Made by a program: the position numbers and the translations under genes. The notes below the pieces were generated by a model that worked only from the letters and a program-made list of their open reading frames with translations, was not told the origin of the DNA and did no database searches. From AG-339-G14 sp902553315 (GTDB lineage Bacteria > Pseudomonadota > Gammaproteobacteria > Magnimaribacterales > AG-339-G14), in NCBI GenBank assembly GCA_902553315.1, contig CACDKN010000010.1, positions 1-7,670 of the forward strand: DNA of 7,670 bases, written 5' to 3'. Numbering within the stretch: position 1 is the stretch's first letter; the number at the start of each line of letters is the position of its first letter. Below, in pieces: positions 1-6,610 of this stretch.

Positions 1-1394
1 CCTTCGAGACTAGAATTGACACGATTGATATTTTTCAAAGATTCATTAATGTTCTCATAAGAAGGCTCACTTATTCCAATTCCCTGTTTAAAGGAATCTT
101 CAATATGAAGTCCTGCCGATCTTCCAAACACAACAAGATCCAAAAGAGAATTTCCTCCCAGCCTGTTTCCTCCGTGAACAGAAACACAAGCTGCTTCTCC
201 AGCAGCATAAAGTCCGTCAACCACCTTATCTGAACCATCGGCTTGTTGCGTTAAAACTTGGCCATTTACATTAGTAGGAATTCCTCCCATCGCATAATGG
301 CAAGTAGGAACTACAGGTATAGGATGGTCTGCTGGGTCAACGTGAGCAAAAGTTTTCGAAAGCTCTGTTATACCAGGAAGTCTTTTATGAAGTAATTCTG
401 CTCCTAAGTGATCGAGTTTTAAAAAACAATGATCTTTTTCAGGTCCGCAACCTCTACCTTCGATAATTTCTAACATCATTGATCTAGCAACAACATCTCT
501 ACTCGCTAAGTCTTTTGCGTTGGGAGCATAACGTTCCATAAACCGTTCACCATCTTTATTTATTAAATATCCCCCTTCTCCTCTGCATCCTTCCGTGACA
601 AGTGTTCCTGCGCCGTGGATTCCAGTTGGATGAAATTGCCACATTTCCATATCTTGAACAGCTAAACCTGCCCTTAAAGCCATTCCTGTGCCATCTCCAG
701 TATTAATAAGCGCGTTAGTTGTAGATTTGTAAATTCTTCCAGCTCCACCAGTTGCTAAGACTGTAGCTTTAGCTTTTAAAAAGTAGGCCTCTCCAGATTC
801 TATCTCAAACGCGATAACACCAGTGACCTGTTTTGAATCATTGAGGACTAAATCAACAGCGAACCACTCACTTAAAAAATTAGTTCCGGCCTTAATATTG
901 GCTTGATATAGCGTGTGCAAAAGAGCATGGCCAGTTCTATCAGCAGCCGCGCAAGTTCTTTCTGCTTGCCCGCCTTTTCCATAATCTTTTGATTGTCCCC
1001 CGAAAGCTCTTTGATAAATTTTTCCATCTTCTGTTCTTGAAAATGGTAGCCCCATATTTTCGAGTTCGAAAACCGTAGCAGGACCTTCTTGGCACATATA
1101 TTCAATAGAATCTTGATCTCCAATAAAATCTGAACCTTTAACAGTATCGTACATATGCCATCTCCAATCATCATTGGGATCGGCACTTGCAATGGCACAA
1201 GTTATACCTCCTTGAGCAGAAACTGTGTGAGATCTTGTAGGAAAAACTTTAGAAACAACAGCGGTATTCATGCCAGATTGAGCTAATTGTAGACCTGCCA
1301 TAAGTCCTGAACCGCCGCCGCCGACAATAATTCCATCGAATTCTTTAACGGGAAGACTTGACGCTTCTAAATATCCTTTTCCATTCATTGCCAT
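1..1394 (-). CDS. sdhA: Succinate dehydrogenase flavoprotein subunit SdhA (3' end outside the window)
   Basis: Catalytic subunit of complex II. It oxidises succinate to fumarate with covalently bound FAD on the cytoplasmic face of the inner membrane and passes electrons to SdhB. About 464 residues are present; E. coli SdhA has 588, so roughly the last fifth is missing at the left edge. Visible motifs: dinucleotide-binding GGGGSG (25-30), the flavinylation segment RSHTVSAQGG with His56 (E. coli His45), HPTG with His255, EGCRGEGGYL, RDVVAR with the catalytic Arg299 (E. coli Arg286), CHYAMGG with His366, and GGNRLGGNS with Arg411. The ATG at 1394 is chosen because TAGGA lies 7 nt upstream, overlapping the sdhD stop; an ATG two codons later is the alternative. 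The N-terminus is about 11 residues longer than in E. coli. The Arg usual after the glycine motif (GMRA/GLRA) is Met32. The frame is intact in the stretches I translated. Identification is very secure. Confidence 0.98.
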   Translation of the reverse strand, partial: MAMNGKGYLEASSLPVKEFDGIIVGGGGSGLMAGLQLAQSGMNTAVVSKVFPTRSHTVSAQGGITCAIASADPNDDWRWHMYDTVKGSDFIGDQDSIEYMCQEGPATVFELENMGLPFSRTEDGKIYQRAFGGQSKDYGKGGQAERTCAAADRTGHALLHTLYQANIKAGTNFLSEWFAVDLVLNDSKQVTGVIAFEIESGEAYFLKAKATVLATGGAGRIYKSTTNALINTGDGTGMALRAGLAVQDMEMWQFHPTGIHGAGTLVTEGCRGEGGYLINKDGERFMERYAPNAKDLASRDVVARSMMLEIIEGRGCGPEKDHCFLKLDHLGAELLHKRLPGITELSKTFAHVDPADHPIPVVPTCHYAMGGIPTNVNGQVLTQQADGSDKVVDGLYAAGEAACVSVHGGNRLGGNSLLDLVVFGRSAGLHIEDSFKQGIGISEPSYENINESLKNINRVNSSLE

Positions 1395-1403
1395 TTTAAA
1401 TTC

Positions 1404-1766
1404 CTAAAATATTATGAAAATAGTACAAATAAAGGCTCCTGAGATTTGCAGATAACTAAAGGTTAAAACTGAAATCTGAAGAAAATTAGAAGATTTTCCT
1501 ACTCTAGCTACAGTTAGATAGTCTTCAATAATGTGATGAATACCTTTCATAGAGTGGTAAGAAATCGAAACTAAAACCAACAAAGTTCCTATCTTTATCC
1601 ATAGGATATCAAAAAAACTTACCAGTTGAGTGTAATTTAAAGGCATATACATCAACCAATAATAGGTTATAACTGAAAAATATAGTGCTTGAATAACGGC
1701 TGAAAGTCTTACCATCAGGTAATCGAAAATACCTGTTCTCTTGAATGTATAGACCTTTGTTACCAT
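1404..1766 (-). CDS. sdhD: Succinate dehydrogenase membrane anchor subunit SdhD
   Basis: Small hydrophobic anchor of complex II that, with SdhC, holds heme b and forms the ubiquinone site in the inner membrane. With the ATG at 1766 the protein is 120 residues with three predicted membrane helices (about 17-39, 53-75 and 94-118). It aligns with E. coli SdhD without gaps over the N-terminal 80 residues: Arg20, the heme ligand His71 (in YHSMKG), and Asp82-Tyr83 of the quinone site (EDY) all fall at identical numbers. This match is why I prefer the ATG at 1766 over an in-frame TTG at 1784, which would add six residues. Neither start has a Shine-Dalgarno. The ATG overlaps the sdhC stop (ATGGTAA), so translational coupling is likely. 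The stop is 9 nt before the sdhA start. Confidence 0.95.
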   Translation of the reverse strand: MVTKVYTFKRTGIFDYLMVRLSAVIQALYFSVITYYWLMYMPLNYTQLVSFFDILWIKIGTLLVLVSISYHSMKGIHHIIEDYLTVARVGKSSNFLQISVLTFSYLQISGAFICTIFIIF

Positions 1767-2131
1767 ATCAAAATTGAAAACCAAGCAATTAGTAAGCCGC
1801 TAACTAAGAAAGTTCCATAAGCACTAAAAGAACCGGCTTTTAAAGTCTCCCAGTATCCTAGGTCCATAATTAAATGCCTTATTCCAGCAACATAATGGTA
1901 AGTAATCCCTGCCACTAACAAATTGAAGGCTAGTTTTATGACAATTAAATCTGATAACTGAACAATTTGGTTAAAGCCTTCTTGTGAGCTAGTAGCTATC
2001 AGCAAGGCTGCTAAGAAAGGGAAAAGAAGAAAAAATACTCCAATTGCAGAGATTCTATGCGTAATAGATGCCTTGGCAGTTATTGGCAATTTAATTTTAA
2101 GTAAGTTTAAAAAAAGAGGTGGTTTGGACAT
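1760..2131 (-). CDS. sdhC: Succinate dehydrogenase cytochrome b556 subunit SdhC
   Basis: Cytochrome b subunit of complex II, an inner-membrane protein of 123 residues with three helices (about 28-47, 61-85 and 101-123). Diagnostic residues are the SITHR segment with Ser22 and Arg26 (E. coli Ser27 and Arg31 of the ubiquinone pocket) and YHYVAGIRHLIMD, in which His79 corresponds to the heme ligand His84. The tail of the second helix, GIRH..MD.GY, is the family signature. The N-terminus is about five residues shorter than in E. coli (129 residues). It is the first gene of sdhCDA and starts 42 bp after der. A strong -10 box sits 18 bp upstream of the ATG and no Shine-Dalgarno is visible, so a very short leader is expected. 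Its stop overlaps the sdhD start. Confidence 0.97.
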   Translation of the reverse strand: MSKPPLFLNLLKIKLPITAKASITHRISAIGVFFLLFPFLAALLIATSSQEGFNQIVQLSDLIVIKLAFNLLVAGITYHYVAGIRHLIMDLGYWETLKAGSFSAYGTFLVSGLLIAWFSILIW

Positions 2132-2149
2132 ATTTACAAGGTTTTGAGC

Positions 2150-2177
2150 ATTATATTAAGTTAAAACCGAGGTTCAA
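2150..2177 (-). promoter_or_regulatory. Predicted sigma70-type promoter of sdhCDA(B)
   Basis: On the minus strand a TTGAAC box (2177-2172) is followed after 16 bp by a perfect TATAAT (2155-2150). The -35 box overlaps the TGA stop of der. Transcription would start near 2143, only about 12 nt before the sdhC ATG. Seen directly: the two boxes and their spacing. Inferred: that they are used. AT-rich DNA produces TATAAT by chance, but the position between two functional blocks supports the call. Confidence 0.6.
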
Positions 2178-3559
2178 TGGCTTCTGACCCTTTTTCTCTT
2201 AGCATATTGCCTTTTTGTAAGTTGATTTTTTTTATCTTTAAAAGGATTATCGTTAGTTTTAAAAACAAATTTAATAGGAATGCCTTGAAGCTTTAACTTT
2301 TTTCTCAAAAAATTTTCCAAGAACTTTTCGTAATTTTTATTTATACCCTCAAGTTTATTTCCATGAAAAATAAAGGTTGGCGGAAGAGAATTGCTTAAAC
2401 TTACAAACTTTATAATTGGTCTAAACCTACCTATCATAGAAGGTGGATTGAGTTTTTGGGCTTCCTTTATAAGGAGATTTAAATGTTTAAGATTGAATTC
2501 TTTTCTGCTTTTTTTGATGGTTCTCAGAAGTTTAGTAAGAATATTACTTGTTCCCATTCCTTTCAAAGCAGAAATAAAATCAACCTCAATATGACTTAAA
2601 AAACTTAATTTTTTATTAAGATTTCTTCTTAAAAGCGATTTTTCATAATTACTCAAAGTTTCAGATTTATTTATGCCAATAATTAAAGGTTTGCCAGACG
2701 AAATAATTAAAGATAACAAATGGAGATCTTGATCAGTTACTAATTCTTTTCCATCTATTAGGTAGATAATTGCGTCTGAGCTCCTTATTGAACTTATGGC
2801 TTTTTTAGAAGAATAAACTTCGTTATCTTTTTTAATTTTTCCTTTTTTCCTTAACCCAGCTGTGTCTGTCAAAAGTAAGGATTCTTGTTTAAAAATTAAA
2901 TTTTCAGAAATAGAATCTATAGTTGTACCAGGAACGTTTGAAACTATTACTCTGTTATCTTTTAAAACTGTATTAAAAAAAGTCGATTTTCCAGCATTCG
3001 GTTTTCCTAAAATTGAGATATTGTATTTATTTACTTCCTTTGATTTTTTAAGATCTGGTGAATAATCTGAGAGGAAAATCTTCTTAATTTTATTTTTCAA
3101 CTCGGATAATCCATTTTTGTTTTTTGCCGAAATGGGCAAGGAATGTTCTACACCAAGTTCATAATAGTCTTGAAGGTTTAGTTTTGAGTTTTTTTTGTCT
3201 GATTTGTTGATACAGAGAAGATAGTACTTACCTGATTTACGGAGAATTTTGTTTATTTCTTCATCTAAGGCACTCAATGGAGAAGTTGCATCGACTAAAA
3301 ATAAAAATCCATCGGCTTCTTGTATTGCTTTATTTGTTTCTAAAAGAATCAGTTTTTCAAAATCATCATCTATATTACTAATACCAGCAGTGTCTATAAA
3401 AATATAAGATGAATTTTGTATATTGGTTGAACCGTATTTTCTATCTCTTGTCAGACCGGGGAAATCGGCTACCAATGATAAATTTTCTCCAATTAGAGAG
3501 TTGAATAATGTTGATTTACCTACATTAGGTCTGCCAATGATTGCAATTAAAGGTCCCAT
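2174..3559 (-). CDS. der: Ribosome biogenesis GTPase Der (EngA), tandem G domains
   Basis: Essential GTPase for 50S ribosomal subunit maturation; 461 residues against 490 in E. coli. GD1: G1 GRPNVGKST (9-17), TRD with switch Thr37, DTAG (56-59), NKSD (118-121), SAK (144-146). A lysine-rich linker of about 30 residues, shorter than in E. coli, leads to GD2: GKPNAGKST (185-193), PGTT with Thr213, DTAG (232-235). The C-terminal KH-like domain (about 350-445) holds PPTFIFHGNK and the GIPIKF.FK.NDNPF ending, followed by a basic tail. Two GD2 positions are odd: the specificity motif reads NKSE (297-300) instead of NKxD, and PGTTRD reads PGTTID. The ATG at 3559 is the only sensible start: an in-frame stop lies just upstream and the P-loop begins at residue 9. 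No Shine-Dalgarno stands at normal distance. It follows bamB by 13 nt, as in E. coli. Confidence 0.97.
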   Translation of the reverse strand: MGPLIAIIGRPNVGKSTLFNSLIGENLSLVADFPGLTRDRKYGSTNIQNSSYIFIDTAGISNIDDDFEKLILLETNKAIQEADGFLFLVDATSPLSALDEEINKILRKSGKYYLLCINKSDKKNSKLNLQDYYELGVEHSLPISAKNKNGLSELKNKIKKIFLSDYSPDLKKSKEVNKYNISILGKPNAGKSTFFNTVLKDNRVIVSNVPGTTIDSISENLIFKQESLLLTDTAGLRKKGKIKKDNEVYSSKKAISSIRSSDAIIYLIDGKELVTDQDLHLLSLIISSGKPLIIGINKSETLSNYEKSLLRRNLNKKLSFLSHIEVDFISALKGMGTSNILTKLLRTIKKSRKEFNLKHLNLLIKEAQKLNPPSMIGRFRPIIKFVSLSNSLPPTFIFHGNKLEGINKNYEKFLENFLRKKLKLQGIPIKFVFKTNDNPFKDKKNQLTKRQYAKRKRVRSH

Positions 3560-3572
3560 AGCAAATTATCAC
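3525..3572 (-). other. Possible 15-codon leader ORF overlapping the der start, out of frame
   Basis: A GTG at 3572-3570 opens a 15-codon frame ending in TAA at 3527-3525, inside the first codons of der but in another frame. GAGG (3584-3581) lies 8 nt before the GTG, an ideal Shine-Dalgarno spacing, whereas it is 21 nt from the der ATG. The GAGG is also part of the last bamB codons. The peptide resembles nothing I know. It may be chance, or a coupling device for ribosomes finishing bamB; no function is claimed. Confidence 0.2.
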
Positions 3573-4709
3573 TTAATTTACCTCAAGGTAAGTCAATCTA
3601 CCTGAGTTGTCCAGACTCGCTAAAGTATTTTCGAAAACCTTAAGCTCAATTATTTGAGATCTTCCAGCTCTGAATCTTCCCTCAGTTTTACCATTTTCTA
3701 TATTTAAAAAGTGCAAATAACCTTCAAAGTCTCCAACCACCAGGTAATTGCCTAACTTAACGGGAGCGGTTAAATCTCTTTTGCGATAATCTTTTGACCT
3801 CCAGAGACTTATTCCGGTTAAACCTGAAAAGGCTTTTACTTCACTATTCTCATCTACAAGAAATACGTTTCTATTAGATTCCAAAATGTTATTAGTCGAA
3901 GAAATATTTTCTCTCCATATTACTCCACCATTTCTTACATTTATTGCTGAAATATCTCCTTGATAACTTACAGCAAAAGCTATTCCTGAAGATATGAAAG
4001 GCCTTGAATCAACATCAATTAACCTTTCTATTTCCGAAGCACCTTTAGAAATTGTTACTGGTACCTCCCATTGAACTACCCCTGACCGTGGCTCTATCTT
4101 GGCTAAATTTCCATTGGCAAAACCGACGTATAGATCCGAGTTATCAAACACAGGAGTGCTTGTTCCTCTCAAAGATAAGCTAGGCAAAACACTTACATAT
4201 TCCCATCTAAAATTTCCATCTCTTAAATTTAATGCAGTTACCTTCCCATTGGTTGTTTGGACCGCTACTATGTCTCCATTAGAACTAGGAACTGACAAAA
4301 TCTCTCCGTTCACAGTTGAAGACCATTCTAAATTTCCATTGTCACTATTTAGAGAATAAACCTCACCATCTAAGGTTGTAACAAATAAGGACCCAAAACT
4401 TTTTCCTATCCCTGCAGATAGATTTATTTTTAAATCAGTCTCCCAATTTGACTTTCCAAGATGAGAAAAAGAATTAACCAGACCATTTGATGAAAATGAA
4501 AAAATTCCATCTGAATCTACGACTATTTCTTGTTTTCCTAGCGAAATATCTGAAAATACTTTTTTAGACCATTTTTGATCTAAATTTATTTTAGAATCTA
4601 TCTTAAATAGTTCTGCTGGCTTTTCTACTATTTCATCATCGGACTGACAACCTAATAAAAAAATTAGAACGAAACAAAAAAGGGGTAATTTTATATTTCT
4701 AATTAACAT
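3573..4709 (-). CDS. bamB: Outer membrane assembly lipoprotein BamB (YfgL)
   Basis: Periplasmic beta-propeller lipoprotein of the BAM complex, which inserts beta-barrel proteins into the outer membrane; 378 residues. A lipoprotein signal peptide with lipobox LLGC puts the lipidated Cys at 21, and Gln22 at +2 fits outer-membrane delivery. The rest is a PQQ-like repeat propeller with recurring blades such as GEVYSLNSDNGNLEW, GKVTALNLRDGNFRW and GDISAINVRNGGVIW. Two BamA-contact segments are recognisable: LSLRG (178-182; E. coli Leu192-Arg195 region) and RLIDVDSRP with Asp232 and Asp234 (E. coli Asp246 and Asp248). The ATG at 4709 gives a complete signal peptide and overlaps the yfgM end by 11 bp, so translation is probably coupled; no Shine-Dalgarno is seen. 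Its place between yfgM and der matches E. coli. Confidence 0.96.
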   Translation of the reverse strand: MLIRNIKLPLFCFVLIFLLGCQSDDEIVEKPAELFKIDSKINLDQKWSKKVFSDISLGKQEIVVDSDGIFSFSSNGLVNSFSHLGKSNWETDLKINLSAGIGKSFGSLFVTTLDGEVYSLNSDNGNLEWSSTVNGEILSVPSSNGDIVAVQTTNGKVTALNLRDGNFRWEYVSVLPSLSLRGTSTPVFDNSDLYVGFANGNLAKIEPRSGVVQWEVPVTISKGASEIERLIDVDSRPFISSGIAFAVSYQGDISAINVRNGGVIWRENISSTNNILESNRNVFLVDENSEVKAFSGLTGISLWRSKDYRKRDLTAPVKLGNYLVVGDFEGYLHFLNIENGKTEGRFRAGRSQIIELKVFENTLASLDNSGRLTYLEVN

Positions 4710-5346
4710 TGCTAGATGATGCCAAACTGGATAATTTAAAATTTAATAAATTTATTTGCGTTTGATTATCTGAAAGTTCGATGGCCTGATTATAGTAATC
4801 TTCAGCCTTCTTAGGGTTCAAATCTTCTTTTTCTAAGTCACCCAATTTTTCTAATCTTAAAGAATCATAATAATCAAAATTTCTGATTAAAACTTCTCTT
4901 GCTTCATCAAACCTGTCGAAATTTAAATAAATCGAAGCTAATCTAATCCTAGATAAGTCTCTTAAAAAAGACTTAGACGAATTTTCTCCTTCAAGAGTAG
5001 AATTTAGTTCCAGAATTGTATTCAAAGCTTTTTCTTCTTCTCCATTTTCAAAATAAATTTTCACCAAATAAAAATCGGCCATTAAAGAATAAGTAGATTC
5101 ATCGTATATATCTTTTAATTTATATGACAAATTTTCTAAAGCTTCGATATCTGTTTCCTCAAAAGAATTAATTTCCTCCAAAAATTCTTCATAAACTTCT
5201 TGAGATGCATAAATCTTATTTCTTTCATTAGTTTTATATACAAAATAAGATCCAAAAATAACGGCTAGTAAAAGAAAACCTATTAAAAAATAAAAATAAT
5301 TATTTTTTAAAAATAAAAGGATGCTTTCTAAGTTTAAATTATTCAT
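4699..5346 (-). CDS. yfgM: YfgM-like membrane-anchored TPR protein
   Basis: Inner-membrane protein of 215 residues (E. coli YfgM 206). A short N-terminal cytoplasmic stretch is followed by one transmembrane helix (about 17-37) and a periplasmic, glutamate-rich helical domain of the TPR_21 type. Helical pairs are seen at about 83-117 (LMADFYLVKIYFENGEEEKAL), 129-151 (RIRLASIYLNFDRFDEAREVL) and 165-190 (GDLEKEDLNPKKAEDYYNQA). In E. coli, YfgM binds SecYEG and the chaperone PpiD and is linked to periplasmic folding; a similar role is inferred here from synteny and architecture, because sequence identity looks low. The ATG at 5346 overlaps the hisS stop (ATGAATAA, 8 bp) and has no clear Shine-Dalgarno. 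Its end overlaps bamB. Confidence 0.9.
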   Translation of the reverse strand: MNNLNLESILLFLKNNYFYFLIGFLLLAVIFGSYFVYKTNERNKIYASQEVYEEFLEEINSFEETDIEALENLSYKLKDIYDESTYSLMADFYLVKIYFENGEEEKALNTILELNSTLEGENSSKSFLRDLSRIRLASIYLNFDRFDEAREVLIRNFDYYDSLRLEKLGDLEKEDLNPKKAEDYYNQAIELSDNQTQINLLNFKLSSLASSSNVN

Positions 5347-6607
5347 CTTTTAAGTTTGTTTCTAGAATTTTAAAAATTTCTTGTTCTGAAAGTGATACTT
5401 GATTTTCGCTTTTTGTTAAATTTTTGAATGAAAGTAATTTATTTTTTATCTCTTCCTTGCCAAGAATAATTACAAAATCATAATTTTCCTTTATCAGTTT
5501 TTTTAGTTGAGCTTTAAGATTTGACTCTAAGCCATCGTATCTTACAGATAATTGTTGGAATTGACTTCTTAATTTATCCGCAAGACTAGCCCCGAAAGAA
5601 TAAAAACTATCCTCTAAAATTATGATCATAATTTTTTTCTTTGACTTCTTAAAAGAGTCATCAGGGATTGCCAGCATAAGTCTATCAAGACCAATTGAGA
5701 AACCTGCTGCAGGGATATCTCTTCCCCCTAATTTTTTTGATAAGGAATCATATCTTCCCCCAGCACAAAAAGTATTTTGACTCCCAAGTTGATTGGATTT
5801 CCATTCATAAACTACATCATTGTAATAATCTAATCCTCTGACTAAATTTTCGTTAATGGTAAAAGGTATGTTTTTTTTGGAGATTCGTTCTTTTAATTCT
5901 TCAAATTTCTCTAGAGAATGAGTTTCAATAAATTGAGAAAGTTTTGGTCCTTTTTTTAATAATTTTTGAGTTTCAGGATTCTTTGAATCTAAAATTCTTA
6001 AAGTATTTAATGATAGTCTCTTTTGACTATCTAGGTCGAGTTGATCTTTAAGAGGTAAAAGATACTCTTTTAAAGCATCAGAAAATTTTTTTTGACTGAC
6101 TTCCGATCCCAATGAATTAATTTCTAAAATTGGTTCGAATAAATTTAAACGAGAAAACAATTTATAAGATAAATCGATCATTTCTAATTCGATATTGAAT
6201 TTCTTAAATCCATAAGCTTCGATACTTAATTGATAAAATTCTCTATTTCTCCCTTTCTGCGGTCTCTCATACCTATACATTGGACCATGATAATAAAGTC
6301 TTTGAGGTCCTAAATCGGTAAGACCCATTTCAATGGCAGCTCTTAGGCAGCTTGCTGTTCCCTCGGGTCTAAGAGATAAAGATTTCCCGCTTTTACTCTC
6401 AAAGCTGAACATTTCTTTATTCACAATGTCAGTTTCTTCCCCTACTGATCTTGAGAATAAATCCGTATTTTCAATAATTGGCAACCTTATTTCTTCGTAG
6501 GAATAAGATTCAAAAAAACTAATTATTTTTTTGGTTGTTTCACTCCATTTTTTTGCTTCGCTGGGATTTATCTCATGAGCACCTCTAATTTTTTGTATTT
6601 TTTTCAT
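5339..6607 (-). CDS. hisS: Histidyl-tRNA synthetase HisS
   Basis: Class II aminoacyl-tRNA synthetase charging tRNA-His in the cytoplasm; 422 residues (E. coli 424), complete. The N-terminal catalytic core shows KIRGAHEI, motif 1 (EIRLPIIE...), LRPEGTA (substrate loop), motif 2 with YRYERPQKGRNREFYQ, the histidine-specific LVRGLDYY with catalytic Arg257 (E. coli Arg259), AGGRYD, and motif 3 GFSIGLDRLM. The C-terminal anticodon-binding domain begins near residue 328 and ends in the IILGKEEI and SLSEQEI elements. The ATG at 6607 lies 3 nt after the ispG stop. No Shine-Dalgarno is visible, so coupling to ispG termination is likely. It overlaps yfgM by 8 bp. Nothing is missing from the catalytic motifs. 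Confidence 0.98.
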   Translation of the reverse strand: MKKIQKIRGAHEINPSEAKKWSETTKKIISFFESYSYEEIRLPIIENTDLFSRSVGEETDIVNKEMFSFESKSGKSLSLRPEGTASCLRAAIEMGLTDLGPQRLYYHGPMYRYERPQKGRNREFYQLSIEAYGFKKFNIELEMIDLSYKLFSRLNLFEPILEINSLGSEVSQKKFSDALKEYLLPLKDQLDLDSQKRLSLNTLRILDSKNPETQKLLKKGPKLSQFIETHSLEKFEELKERISKKNIPFTINENLVRGLDYYNDVVYEWKSNQLGSQNTFCAGGRYDSLSKKLGGRDIPAAGFSIGLDRLMLAIPDDSFKKSKKKIMIIILEDSFYSFGASLADKLRSQFQQLSVRYDGLESNLKAQLKKLIKENYDFVIILGKEEIKNKLLSFKNLTKSENQVSLSEQEIFKILETNLKDE

Positions 6608-6610
6608 GAT

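Noticed and set aside
872..1198. 108-codon minus-strand ORF inside sdhA
   Set aside because: It lies in another frame within the clearly coding, motif-rich sdhA sequence and resembles no family; a shadow ORF.
2156..2175. Short inverted repeat AACC-TC-GGTT followed by TTTAA as a der terminator
   Set aside because: The stem is only 4 bp with a 2-nt loop and the T stretch is interrupted; too weak for an intrinsic terminator.
2391..3605. Three plus-strand ORFs of 60-67 codons antisense to der
   Set aside because: All mirror conserved GTPase segments on the minus strand and have no supporting signals.
4099..4359. 86-codon plus-strand ORF antisense to bamB
   Set aside because: Opposite strand of a well-supported propeller protein, no start signal or recognisable domain.
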